Shown here in pieces: positions 16,878-25,616 of a stretch of 54,661 bases of DNA. Both the position numbers and the translations under genes were made by a program. Positions within the stretch are counted from its first letter, which is position 1. Every line of letters begins with the position of its first letter. Under the pieces are notes generated by a model, which worked only from the letters and a program-made list of their open reading frames with translations, was not told where the DNA came from and made no database searches. Source of the DNA: Flavobacteriaceae bacterium (GTDB taxonomy: Bacteria > Bacteroidota > Bacteroidia > Flavobacteriales > Flavobacteriaceae); the NCBI GenBank assembly GCA_002691645.1, contig NZIP01000018.1:1-54661 (forward strand). Reading direction: 5' to 3'.

Positions 16878-19700
16878 CTAGAGTACTTCTTTGAGGTAAA
16901 CGCCAGTATAACTCGTTTTGGTTTTGATAATTTTTTCTGGTGTTCCTTGGGCTACAATAGTTCCTCCTTTTTTACCACCTTCAGGACCAATGTCTATAAT
17001 GTAATCTGCTAACTTTATTACATCTAAGTTGTGCTCAATTATTAATACTGTATTGCCCCTTTCTATTAATTTATGAATTACTTCCATCAATATTCGAATA
17101 TCTTCAAAATGTAAACCTGTTGTGGGTTCATCAAGAATATAAAACGTATTACCTGTGTCTCGTTTTGATAGCTCGGTCGCAAGCTTAACTCGTTGTGCTT
17201 CTCCGCCCGATAAGGTAGTTGATTGTTGACCTAGGGTAATATAACCTAATCCAACATCTTGAATGGTTTTGAGTTTCCTGTAAATTTTCGGAATGGCTTC
17301 AAAGAAAGAAACAGCTTCATTTATAGTCATTTCGAGCACATCTGAAATGGTTTTCCCTTTATATCTTATTTCTAATGTTTCTCTATTAAATCGCTTTCCG
17401 TTGCATTGTTCGCAATTGACGTATACATCGGGTAAAAAATTCATTTCGATGACTCGTAATCCACCTCCCATACAAGTTTCACATCTTCCTCCTTTGACAT
17501 TGAAACTAAATCTCCCTGGCTTATAACCACGAATCACCGCCTCGGTTGTTTTGGAAAATAAAGATCTAATCTCGCTAAAGACACCAGTATAGGTTGCTGG
17601 ATTAGATCGGGGAGTGCGTCCAATAGGACTTTGATTGACGTCTATTACTTTGTCACAGTGCTCAAGTCCTTTAATACTTTTAAAGGGTAACGCCTCCATG
17701 ACTCCATTGAAATAATGGTTGTTTAGAATAGGATATAAGGTTCCATTTATTAAGGTTGATTTACCACTTCCAGAAACACCGCTTACAACTGTAAGTGTTC
17801 CTAAGGGTATTTTGAGGTCCACATTTTTTAGGTTATGGCCAGTGCTTCCATTCAATTGAATGAAGTTTCCATTACCCTTTCTTCGTTTTTTGGGAATCTC
17901 AATTTTTTTTGTTCCAGAAATGTATTGTGCTGTTAACGTTTTTGATTTTTTGAGTTCTTTAGGACTGCTTTGTGAAACGATTTCACCTCCATGTCTTCCA
18001 GCTCCAGGTCCTATATCTATGACGTGATCTGCTTTTAAAATCATATCTTCATCGTGTTCAACAACAAGTACCGTATTTCCCAAATCTCTAAGTTGAAGTA
18101 AAGACGATATAAGTTTATTATTGTCTCTTTGATGAAGCCCTATACTTGGTTCGTCTAAAATATAGAGTACGCCGACGAGTTGTGCACCAATTTGTGTCGC
18201 TAACCTGATTCTTTGTGCCTCACCACCAGATAAGCTTTTTGAGCTTCTGTTTAGGGTGAGATAATGTAAGCCTACATCTAACAAAAATTGAATTCTTGCA
18301 TTTATCTCTTTAAGTATTTCTCCTGCAATTTGCTTTTTTTCCTGATTTAATTTGTCGTGGAGATTGACAAAGAAATGTTTTAGTTCTTCTAAATCGAGTT
18401 GAACTAATTCTGCTATGCTCTTATTCTCAATTTTAAAGTGTAATGCCTCTTTTTTTAATCTAGAACCTTGACAGTCTATACACTGCTCTTCTTTGAGGTA
18501 TTCTTTAGCCCATCTTTTAATACTCGATGAATCGCTATTATTATATTGATTAAGTATAAAGGAATAGACGCCTTCAAAATCAATCTCATAGTTTCTGGTT
18601 ACCCCTAAACTAGTGGAAGGTATTTCAAATTTTTCATGGCCTCCATTTAGAATAAAAGACAATGCTTCTTCGGGTATTTTATGAATAGGTTGTGAGAGTG
18701 AAAATTTATAACGCATGGCAATCTGCTCTAGCTGCTTAAAAGTCCAATTGTTTTTCTTTTCGCCTAATGGCTCAATTCCTGCATTTTCAATACTTACTTT
18801 ATTATTTGGAATTACTTTTTCTCTATTTATTGTGTGTATAAATGAGAGTCCTTTGCATTTTGGACACATTCCTTTCGGAGAATTAAAAGAGAAGGAATTT
18901 GGTTCAGGCAATTCATACGAAATACCTGTGTCTGGACACATTAAATTTCTACTGAAAAAACGAATCGAATTGTCTTCTTCATCGTATACTAATAAGGTGT
19001 TGTCTCCTTCAGACATTGCCGATTGAACTGAATTCAATAATCTTTTTTCAGAAGATTCATCAGGTACTAGTCGGTCAATTATAACTTCGATATCATGAAT
19101 TTTATACCGATCAACCTTCATTCCTGCTGTTAATTCTTGAATAGTACCATCTACGCGCACTTTGAGATATCCTTTTTTACGAATAGATTCAAAAAGTTCT
19201 CTATAATGACCTTTTCTTGATTTAATGATGGGAGCTAATATTCCAATTTTTCGATTTTTGTATTCATTGAGAATCAAAGAAACAATCTGCTGGTCTGTAT
19301 AACTGACCATTAATTTGTTTGTCGTTATGCTATAGGCATCCGCTATTCGCGCATATAACAAGCGGATAAAATCATAAATCTCTGTAATTGTACCAACAGT
19401 AGAACGCGGTGATTTGTTTGTGGTTTTTTGTTCAATGGCTATTACCGGAGAAAGCCCTTCAATCTTATCTACATCTGGTCGCTCTAAATTTCCAAGAAAT
19501 TGTCTGGCATATGCGTTAAAGGTTTCCATGTATCTGCGCTGACCTTCTGCATAAATAGTATCGAAGGCTAGAGAAGATTTACCACTTCCTGAAAGGCCTG
19601 TAATAACTACGAGTTGATCTCTTTCAAAGCTCAGACTCACATTTTTTAAATTGTGGGTACGGGCATTGATTACCTGAATTTGGTGATTTTCTTTTTGCAT
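16878..19700 (-). CDS. uvrA: Excinuclease ABC subunit A
   Basis: 940 aa, full length. UvrA finds bulky DNA lesions and loads UvrB. Two ABC cassettes are visible: Walker A GLSGSGKSS near 35-43 with signature SLSGGEAQRIRLA, and GVSGSGKSTL with TLSGGEAQRVKLA. The zinc-binding CMGGGLRVIEMNFLPDVYV...C module and the DNA-binding CRTPRSNPATYTGVF-type segment (TPRSNPATYTGVFSEIR) are present. It starts 36 bases downstream of the DUF4130 gene on the same strand with no clear promoter in the gap, so it may be transcribed with it from the operator-rich promoter at 20361-20427. Confidence 0.97.
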   Translation of the reverse strand: MQKENHQIQVINARTHNLKNVSLSFERDQLVVITGLSGSGKSSLAFDTIYAEGQRRYMETFNAYARQFLGNLERPDVDKIEGLSPVIAIEQKTTNKSPRSTVGTITEIYDFIRLLYARIADAYSITTNKLMVSYTDQQIVSLILNEYKNRKIGILAPIIKSRKGHYRELFESIRKKGYLKVRVDGTIQELTAGMKVDRYKIHDIEVIIDRLVPDESSEKRLLNSVQSAMSEGDNTLLVYDEEDNSIRFFSRNLMCPDTGISYELPEPNSFSFNSPKGMCPKCKGLSFIHTINREKVIPNNKVSIENAGIEPLGEKKNNWTFKQLEQIAMRYKFSLSQPIHKIPEEALSFILNGGHEKFEIPSTSLGVTRNYEIDFEGVYSFILNQYNNSDSSSIKRWAKEYLKEEQCIDCQGSRLKKEALHFKIENKSIAELVQLDLEELKHFFVNLHDKLNQEKKQIAGEILKEINARIQFLLDVGLHYLTLNRSSKSLSGGEAQRIRLATQIGAQLVGVLYILDEPSIGLHQRDNNKLISSLLQLRDLGNTVLVVEHDEDMILKADHVIDIGPGAGRHGGEIVSQSSPKELKKSKTLTAQYISGTKKIEIPKKRRKGNGNFIQLNGSTGHNLKNVDLKIPLGTLTVVSGVSGSGKSTLINGTLYPILNNHYFNGVMEALPFKSIKGLEHCDKVIDVNQSPIGRTPRSNPATYTGVFSEIRSLFSKTTEAVIRGYKPGRFSFNVKGGRCETCMGGGLRVIEMNFLPDVYVNCEQCNGKRFNRETLEIRYKGKTISDVLEMTINEAVSFFEAIPKIYRKLKTIQDVGLGYITLGQQSTTLSGGEAQRVKLATELSKRDTGNTFYILDEPTTGLHFEDIRILMEVIHKLIERGNTVLIIEHNLDVIKLADYIIDIGPEGGKKGGTIVAQGTPEKIIKTKTSYTGVYLKEVL

Positions 19701-19736
19701 AGCTTATCTAAGCGTAAAAATACCAAATTCACATTG

Positions 19737-20360
19737 TTATCCCGCTAATTTAAATGGATTCATTTGTTTTTGTAAAGGGACCTCTTGATTCTTAGAAATT
19801 ACTTTTTTTGAAGTAAATCTACTGTTTGAAAATTGAATGCAATGATTTTGATAACTGTTAATTATCTGCCAATCTGTATGTTGATGAAATAAACTTCGAA
19901 TGTTTTTAGTTAAAAGAAATTCAACTTTATACTTTGATTTGATGTAAATCGTTGTTGTATTTCTGAGTTGTGAATTGTACCTGAGGTAGGAGAGGATCTT
20001 ATTTTTTTCTCGCTCTATTTTATCAGCGCTTTTTTCAATTTGGATAAATTCTTTTTTAGACAACTCTTGATTAGCAGCAATTTTGACAAGTAAAGACAAT
20101 AAATAGTGCTCATTTTCATTAGCCAAAAATGATTTGTAAATGTGATTCGTGCCTATAGATGAGTTTTTACGGAGCAAGGTCCACATCTGTTTAGCTATTT
20201 CCTTATCAGTTTCGATGAATTCAAAATCGTCAAATAAATTGACCTGTTTTTTGTTTTGAATATTGAATACATCAAAACTGATAGCATTCTTAGAGTGTAA
20301 TATTCTATTTAACACTGTGAGTAACCCGTTGAAAGTACCGTCGTAAAAATAATTTTTCAT
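19737..20360 (-). CDS. DUF4130 / TIGR03915-like putative DNA repair protein
   Basis: 207 aa. Features of the family that is usually paired with a radical-SAM protein and described as a SAM-linked DNA repair or uracil-glycosylase-like protein: N-terminal NYFYDGTFNGLLTVLNRIL, RKNSSIGTNHIYKSFLANE, a KIEREKNKILSYLRY motif (usually xxVRREAHRMxxFxRF) and RSLFHQHTDWQIINSY. Bacterial members are often nearer 250 aa, so this one is short. The normal radical-SAM partner is not next to it; instead it is followed by uvrA. Its ATG abuts the first of four GGAAnnnTTCC dyads and it is divergent from an S24 regulator, so damage-responsive control is likely. Family call from memory, moderate certainty. Confidence 0.65.
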   Translation of the reverse strand: MKNYFYDGTFNGLLTVLNRILHSKNAISFDVFNIQNKKQVNLFDDFEFIETDKEIAKQMWTLLRKNSSIGTNHIYKSFLANENEHYLLSLLVKIAANQELSKKEFIQIEKSADKIEREKNKILSYLRYNSQLRNTTTIYIKSKYKVEFLLTKNIRSLFHQHTDWQIINSYQNHCIQFSNSRFTSKKVISKNQEVPLQKQMNPFKLAG

Positions 20361-20427
20361 GGAATATTTCCTATTTTTTTGGATTTATTCCAAATATAGG
20401 AATTTTTCCATTACTTGGAATATTTCC
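20361..20427. promoter_or_regulatory. Four-site operator array (GGAAnnnTTCC) between DUF4130-uvrA and S24 regulator
   Basis: Four dyads of the same form sit in 67 bases: GGAATATTTCC (20361-20371), GGATTTATTCC (20381-20391, one mismatch), GGAATTTTTCC (20399-20409) and GGAATATTTCC (20417-20427). Start-to-start spacings are 20, 18 and 18 bases. Two copies extend to TTGGAA-N3-TTCCAA. The array fills the divergent promoter region and overlaps -7 boxes of both genes, as expected for an autoregulatory repressor. That the neighbouring S24 protein is the binder is inference. Confidence 0.75.
20391..20398 (-). promoter_or_regulatory. -7 box for the DUF4130-uvrA direction
   Basis: TATATTTG on the minus strand, a full match to TAnnTTTG, lying between dyads 2 and 3. 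No convincing TTG -33 at the normal distance. A transcript would start near 20384 and have a leader of about 24 bases containing dyad 1. Confidence 0.45.
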
Positions 20428-20445
20428 AAATATTATTTATGTTTG
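20415..20445 (+). promoter_or_regulatory. Promoter of the S24 regulator
   Basis: TTG (20415-20417), 20-base spacer, TATGTTTG (20438-20445, full match to TAnnTTTG). The -33 element is inside dyad 4. The -7 box ends only four bases before the ATG, so the mRNA would be leaderless or nearly so. Confidence 0.55.
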
Positions 20446-20449
20446 AAGT

Positions 20450-21220
20450 ATGGAAAAGGACATTTCAGCTTTTAGGTTTTCGGCTTTGAGAAAGGAATTA
20501 GGATTAACTCAATCGGAGTTTGCAAATGAATTAGGAATTTCTACAACTGCCGATATTGAACGGGGTAAGACTAAAATTTCCGGTAAGATGCTGGTATCCT
20601 TACAAGTTAAGTATCGAATTAATCCACTTTGGCTTTTTGATGAATCAGATCAGATGTACATCGATCAAAAACCTATTTCTATTTTACCAAAGGTGGTAGT
20701 TGTTGATAAGAATGATAGTGAAAACATTGTGTTGGTGAACACTAAAGCTGCTGCCGGATATCCACAAAATCTCGCTAATCCAGAATTTTATGATTCCCTC
20801 CCTGTTTTTGATTTACCTATTCCTGAATACCGTAACTCAAGCTATAGAGGCTTCCAAATAGAGGGAGATAGTATGCTTCCGTCCTTACACCCTGGTGATT
20901 GGGTTTTAGCTTCTGCATTGGAAAGTATGGACTCTGTTAATCCAAATCGGATGTATGTGGTTATTTTAGACGACGCTGTTCTTGTAAAGAAAATAATGCA
21001 AAAACCACTTTCTAATAATATTACACTTATTTCAACTAATGAAAGTTATCCTCCGTACGATATAAAAGCGTTCAATATTCAGGAAATATGGGAGGTTAAA
21101 AGTAAATTAACATTCAATTTTGAGCCTATGAATTCCAATAATCTTTTGATGGATTTGCAAAATTCAATGGAAGAGCTCAAAAAACAGATTTCTTCGAATC
21201 AAGGAACGTTGAATGCTTGA
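20450..21220 (+). CDS. XRE-family regulator with S24 (LexA-like) self-cleavage domain
   Basis: 256 aa. Residues about 8-60 are a helix-turn-helix of the Cro/C1 type (LRKELGLTQSEFANELGIS). A linker is followed by an S24 peptidase-like domain: the AAAG motif with a possible cleavage bond Ala102-Gly103, GDSMLPSLHPGDWVL with nucleophile Ser141, and VLVKKI with the general base Lys180. This is the layout of phage CI and LexA-type repressors that cleave themselves when RecA is activated. Divergent from DUF4130-uvrA over a four-dyad operator. No prophage genes are nearby, so a chromosomal stress regulator is favoured over a phage repressor. The 3' end overlaps the convergent gene by 22 bases. Confidence 0.88.
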   Translation: MEKDISAFRFSALRKELGLTQSEFANELGISTTADIERGKTKISGKMLVSLQVKYRINPLWLFDESDQMYIDQKPISILPKVVVVDKNDSENIVLVNTKAAAGYPQNLANPEFYDSLPVFDLPIPEYRNSSYRGFQIEGDSMLPSLHPGDWVLASALESMDSVNPNRMYVVILDDAVLVKKIMQKPLSNNITLISTNESYPPYDIKAFNIQEIWEVKSKLTFNFEPMNSNNLLMDLQNSMEELKKQISSNQGTLNA

Positions 21221-21903
21221 ACACTGTCTATATTGATGTTATAAAAATACACCTTGTGCTTTTGCGAAACCAAAAAGTCAGTTTCTGTTGTTGTCCAATC
21301 CTCCCATGAAGCGTAAATTCCACCTATTGGAATGACCTTTGTCCACATTTGAAAACCGATTGGCCTATATAGGCTGTCTAAATGCCAGAGATAAGAATCT
21401 CCAGGGGTAACTCCTCCTAATGTATAATCGACTAATAAACCAGTCATTCCGTTATTTAAAGTCACTATACTTCTCTTGGTTCCGTTGTCGAATACTTTAA
21501 AGGGAGCAAATGCCCAAAATGAATCATTTATAAAGTATTTGTAAGCATTTTCACTAAGTTCATCTTTTAAGTTTTGATTGACTTTTTGGCCATTAATTTC
21601 AACACTGCTTTTTCGGTAGTCGGTAATGTTTAAAACAATTGAAATGGAGTCATATTGAATAAATGCTCTTTGATTTAATTTATTCCATCGGTATTTTCTT
21701 CCATTCTTATGCCACTCGATAATGTCTGTTGATCTGTAGGCATCAATATTAAGGTGTTCAACCATTTCATATGCAATACGCTCTGCTTCAGGTCCTGCAA
21801 TTCCCTCTGGCTTCTTCTTGTGAAGAATTAACCGCAATGATAAAATCGAGAGAAAAAGAAGTATTAATAATGCGGCGACTATTCTTGAAAGTATTTTTAT
21901 CAT
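21199..21903 (-). CDS. Membrane-anchored protein of unknown function
   Basis: 234 aa, not recognised. One N-terminal hydrophobic segment (residues 4-27, LSRIVAALLILLFLSILSLR) acts as an anchor or uncleaved signal; the remainder is a soluble extracytoplasmic domain rich in W and Y with an all-beta feel (SIVLNITDYRKSSVEINGQ, SFWAFAPFKVFDNG, GLLVDYTLGGVTPGDSYLW, IYASWEDW). It starts two bases after the ggt stop on the same strand, so it is probably cotranscribed with ggt and the ACP phosphodiesterase gene. Confidence 0.6.
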   Translation of the reverse strand: MIKILSRIVAALLILLFLSILSLRLILHKKKPEGIAGPEAERIAYEMVEHLNIDAYRSTDIIEWHKNGRKYRWNKLNQRAFIQYDSISIVLNITDYRKSSVEINGQKVNQNLKDELSENAYKYFINDSFWAFAPFKVFDNGTKRSIVTLNNGMTGLLVDYTLGGVTPGDSYLWHLDSLYRPIGFQMWTKVIPIGGIYASWEDWTTTETDFLVSQKHKVYFYNINIDSVQAFNVP

Positions 21904-21905
21904 AA

Positions 21906-23597
21906 TTAAAATCCTATTGCTGTATCATCACCTCTGGGGTCTGCTCCTCCTTCTAGAAGGCCTGAGGGTAAAACTTTTATGGCGTCCACTTTTCCAATAA
22001 TTCGAGTATATCCTTTATTGTGAACATACCCTTTTATGGTTAGTTCTTCAAGTGTTGCATCGTCAAACCCGTTGGGCTCAAATGTAACCATATCAGGAAG
22101 CCATTGATGATGAAACCTATTTGCGTTTACGGCTTCTTGCATACTCATATCAAATTCATGTATATTTAATATGGTTTGTGTAACTGCTGTGATTATTGTA
22201 GAACCACCGGGTGTTCCAACTACCATAAAAAGTTCATTGTCTTTTTCAACTATAGTTGGAGTCATGCTGCTGAGCATTCTCTTTTGAGGTTGAATTTTGT
22301 TTGCCTCAGCGCCAATCAAACCAAACATGTTAGGTACCCCTGGTTTTGCACTAAAATCATCCATTTCATTATTAAAAAAGAGTCCTAATTCTTCACTGTA
22401 TAGTTTAGATCCATATCCACCGTTGATTGTGGTGGTTACAGAAACTGCATTACCAAATTGATCTACAATTGAATAGTGGGTAGTTTCATCACTTTCATAG
22501 TTATTCATTTCTCCATTCTTAATCGATGAAGATATTGTGGCTTTATCAAAACTAAAGTTCGACATCCTTTTATCTAGATAGGATGAATCTAATAGTTTCT
22601 CGGTCGGGATATCTACAAAATCAGGATCTCCTAAATAATAATTTCTATCTGCATAAGCACGCCTAAATGATTCTGTCAAAAGTTGAATGTATTCAGTTTT
22701 ATTATGCTCATACTGACCAATATTATAAGGTTCTATCATTTTGAATATTTGAGCCATTGTCATCCCTCCACTTGATGGGGGACCCATTGAAATTATGTTT
22801 AAATTTTCGTAGTTGAATTGAACGGGATTCCTCCACTTAGCCCTATAAAGTTCAAGGTCTTCTAGAGTCAAAACACCTCCCTTTTCTTGAATAAAAGTTA
22901 TCATTTTCTGGGCTACTTCTCCGGCGTAAAATCCATCTCGATTATTTTGGGAAATAGACTTTAGAGTATTGGCTAGACTTAGACGTTTAATGGTATCACC
23001 CTCTTTTTTTCCGCTAAATTCTTTTAAAGGTTTGCCGTTTACTGCGGTCAGAATGCTGTCGTAATATTTTAATCTGGTTTCTTGTTTTTTCGTTACTACA
23101 AAACCTTTTTGAGCAAGAGCAATAACAGGGACTAATATATCTTCTAAGGCAAGAGTTCCAAACTTTTCATTTACTTGTAAAATTCCATCAACAGTACCAG
23201 GCACACCAATTGCCATTGCACCGGTGGTACTCATACCGGGAATTACATTTCCTTCTTCGTCTAAATACATGTCCTCAGAGGCTTGTAAAGGTGCTTTTTC
23301 TCTGTAGTCAATACTACCAACTGAGCCGTCTTCTAATCGGTAGACCATAAATCCACCACCAGCTAAATTACCTGCAAAAGGAAAGGTAACAGCTAGAGCC
23401 ATTTCTGTGGCTACCATAGCATCAAAGGCATTACCTCCTTTTTTCATAAGTTCAGCGCCTATAGACGAGGCTTCTATTCTCGCAGAAACAACCATGGCAT
23501 TTTCAGTGGCTAAACCTTTTTGTTGTTGCGTATTGGGTGAACAAGAAGCAATAAACAGCACTATAATGAAAGCGCTAATCGATTGTAATGAAGTCAT
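21906..23597 (-). CDS. ggt: Gamma-glutamyltransferase (lipoprotein)
   Basis: 563 aa. GGT cleaves gamma-glutamyl bonds such as in glutathione and transfers or hydrolyses the glutamyl group; the precursor cuts itself to free the catalytic threonine. The leader ends in lipobox IASC (Cys19), so this one is membrane-anchored. Seen motifs: GGNAFDAMVA, AGGGFMVYR, GPPSSGG, DETTHYSIVD with the nucleophile at Thr373, and GTPGGSTIITAV near the C-terminus. Its ATG overlaps the stop of the upstream ACP phosphodiesterase gene by four bases, and the unknown membrane protein follows after two bases. Confidence 0.95.
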   Translation of the reverse strand: MTSLQSISAFIIVLFIASCSPNTQQQKGLATENAMVVSARIEASSIGAELMKKGGNAFDAMVATEMALAVTFPFAGNLAGGGFMVYRLEDGSVGSIDYREKAPLQASEDMYLDEEGNVIPGMSTTGAMAIGVPGTVDGILQVNEKFGTLALEDILVPVIALAQKGFVVTKKQETRLKYYDSILTAVNGKPLKEFSGKKEGDTIKRLSLANTLKSISQNNRDGFYAGEVAQKMITFIQEKGGVLTLEDLELYRAKWRNPVQFNYENLNIISMGPPSSGGMTMAQIFKMIEPYNIGQYEHNKTEYIQLLTESFRRAYADRNYYLGDPDFVDIPTEKLLDSSYLDKRMSNFSFDKATISSSIKNGEMNNYESDETTHYSIVDQFGNAVSVTTTINGGYGSKLYSEELGLFFNNEMDDFSAKPGVPNMFGLIGAEANKIQPQKRMLSSMTPTIVEKDNELFMVVGTPGGSTIITAVTQTILNIHEFDMSMQEAVNANRFHHQWLPDMVTFEPNGFDDATLEELTIKGYVHNKGYTRIIGKVDAIKVLPSGLLEGGADPRGDDTAIGF

Positions 23598-24178
23598 AAT
23601 TGCGTAATTTCTTTTTTGCAGTAATTAGTCAAGTCTTCAAAAAAACAAAAAAAATCTTGTTCTAGATGTTCAAAGTGTTGAAATAAATCATCTATTGCGA
23701 ATTCTAAATTATTATTGTAAGAAGAACGATTTGAAATTCCTTTTAATGATTTTTGAATTCCATCGACTGTTTTGTAATGATAAAACCAATTTTCTTTGAT
23801 TAAGTGAGGAATAATTTTTTGACTGTTTAAAGGAAGTTCGTTTTTGTGAGCGAGAAGAGTGGTGTAAAATTTTTGACAATAATATTTTAGCGGCTCATCG
23901 CTGAATTTTTCCCAATGTAGTGCTAGAAAATGATCGTAAAATAGATCCATTGCTACTGGACTGTAATGCCTTTGATTGTATCGAATTCGCGAACAACTTT
24001 TTTTGTAAACCGGATGTTGATCTGTAAAAGAGTCTATTAGACGATGATATTTAATCCCTCTTATAAATTTGTCTTTTAAGAATTCAAAATTATTGCCTTT
24101 TACGTGGTCGGCTATAAAATTACCAACCTCTATGTGCGGATCATTAAATGACAAATAGAGATGGGCTAAATAATTCAT
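23594..24178 (-). CDS. Acyl carrier protein phosphodiesterase (AcpH/DUF479 family)
   Basis: 194 aa, the normal size. AcpH removes the phosphopantetheine arm from ACP. Signature N-terminus MNYLAHLYLS, then GNFIADHVKG, GIKYHRLIDSFTDQHP and AMDLFYDHFLALHW, which carry the conserved D and H residues of the HD-like metal site. Four-base overlap with ggt. It is divergent from glmM with 46 bases between. Confidence 0.85.
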   Translation of the reverse strand: MNYLAHLYLSFNDPHIEVGNFIADHVKGNNFEFLKDKFIRGIKYHRLIDSFTDQHPVYKKSCSRIRYNQRHYSPVAMDLFYDHFLALHWEKFSDEPLKYYCQKFYTTLLAHKNELPLNSQKIIPHLIKENWFYHYKTVDGIQKSLKGISNRSSYNNNLEFAIDDLFQHFEHLEQDFFCFFEDLTNYCKKEITQL

Positions 24179-24200
24179 AGTCTGAACGGATGGATATTTT

Positions 24201-24208
24201 TATTTTTG
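24201..24208 (+). promoter_or_regulatory. -7 box of glmM
   Basis: TATTTTTG matches TAnnTTTG fully and lies 16 bases before the glmM ATG. No TTG at the usual upstream distance was found. Confidence 0.4.
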
Positions 24209-24224
24209 CCTCAAAGATAAAAAT

Positions 24225-25616
24225 ATGACTCTGATACGTTCCATTTCTGGTATTCGCGGTACAATTGGCGGAGTACCTGATCAAAACCTCACACCAATTG
24301 ATGTCGTAAAGTTTTCATCGGCTTACGGAATGATGATAAAAAAAAGATGTCCACATGAGCATCCAAAAGTTGTAATTGGTCGTGATGCTCGAATATCTGG
24401 AGCGATGATTCAGTCTCTTGTAATCAATTCATTGATTGCAATGGGTATTGATGTTATTAGTTTAGAACTCTCAACAACACCAACTGTTGAATTTGCAGTA
24501 GTAAATGAAAAAGCAGACGGTGGAATTGTATTAACTGCTTCTCATAATCCAGCACAGTGGAATGCGCTAAAACTACTCAATGAGAGGGGCGAGTTTATTG
24601 ATGCTGTTCAAGGACAAGAGTTAATTGAAATTGCGGAAAGCGAATCGTTTGAGTATTGCACATATGACTCATTGGGTAAACTAATGCAAATTGAAGACTA
24701 CATTGAAAAGCATATTAATAAAATCCTTGCTATTGAAGAGGTTGACTGTGAAAGTATACAAAAAGCAGGTTTTAAATTTGTGGTAGATGGAGTAAATTCA
24801 ACGGGAGGTATTGCTGTTCCAATGTTATTGCACAAACTAGGTGTTGATGTGATTCCTTTGTATTGCGAACCCTCAGGTAATTTTCCACACAATCCAGAAC
24901 CTCTAGAAGAACATTTAGTTGACCTGAAGGAGCAGGTAAAAGCTCATAAAGCACATGGAGGAATTGTGGTTGACCCTGATGTGGACCGCCTTGCATTTGT
25001 AGATGAAAACGGTGATATGTTTGGTGAAGAATATACTTTGGTGGCTTGCGCTGATTATATTCTTTCGATGAATACTGGTGCAACCACTGTTTCAAATCTT
25101 TCTTCTACAAGGGCTTTGACAGATGTTACCGAGAAATATGGTGGTCAATATTTTGCATCTGCTGTTGGTGAGGTTAACGTTGTTGAAAAGATGAAAGAAA
25201 AAAATGCCATAATTGGAGGTGAAGGTAATGGAGGTGTTATTTATCCGAGGAATCATTACGGCCGTGACGCATTGGTAGGTATTGCACTTTTTCTTTCATC
25301 AATGGCTCAAAAGCAAATAGTGATGTCTGAATTTAGAGCTAGTTTTCCTTCTTATTTCATGAGCAAGCAAAAAATTGAACTTAGGGCTGATTTAAATGTG
25401 GATGTGCTGTTGCAAAAACTTCAAAATAAATACAAAAATGAAGATGTAGAAATTCTCACTATTGATGGTATCAAAATACTATTTGAAAGCAGTTGGGTGC
25501 ATTTAAGAAAATCAAATACTGAACCTATCATCAGAGTGTACACGGAGTCTACATCAATTGAGTCAGCAAATGATTTAGCCCAGAGGTTTTGTACAGAATT
25601 ATTGAGTTTTGTTTAG
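24225..25616 (+). CDS. glmM: Phosphoglucosamine mutase (phosphohexomutase family)
   Basis: 463 aa. Converts glucosamine-6-phosphate to glucosamine-1-phosphate for UDP-GlcNAc, hence murein and lipid A. Active-site serine in TASHNP (Ser106), metal loop DPDVDRLAFVDE, sugar loop GGEGNGGVIYP and phosphate loop RKSNTEPIIRVY are all present. The GlmM call over phosphomannomutase rests on the SISGIRGTIGG N-terminus and the usual single-copy flavobacterial annotation; PMM/PGM activity cannot be excluded. Its TAG interlocks with the TAA of the convergent acyltransferase gene (TTAG). Confidence 0.85.
   Translation: MTLIRSISGIRGTIGGVPDQNLTPIDVVKFSSAYGMMIKKRCPHEHPKVVIGRDARISGAMIQSLVINSLIAMGIDVISLELSTTPTVEFAVVNEKADGGIVLTASHNPAQWNALKLLNERGEFIDAVQGQELIEIAESESFEYCTYDSLGKLMQIEDYIEKHINKILAIEEVDCESIQKAGFKFVVDGVNSTGGIAVPMLLHKLGVDVIPLYCEPSGNFPHNPEPLEEHLVDLKEQVKAHKAHGGIVVDPDVDRLAFVDENGDMFGEEYTLVACADYILSMNTGATTVSNLSSTRALTDVTEKYGGQYFASAVGEVNVVEKMKEKNAIIGGEGNGGVIYPRNHYGRDALVGIALFLSSMAQKQIVMSEFRASFPSYFMSKQKIELRADLNVDVLLQKLQNKYKNEDVEILTIDGIKILFESSWVHLRKSNTEPIIRVYTESTSIESANDLAQRFCTELLSFV

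Noticed and set aside
18715-19026. Open frames antisense to uvrA and other large genes
   Set aside because: Each mirrors a well-supported gene on the opposite strand and shows no recognisable protein.
20450-21220. Prophage CI repressor
   Set aside because: No integrase, structural or lysis genes nearby; the flanking genes are chromosomal repair and metabolism.
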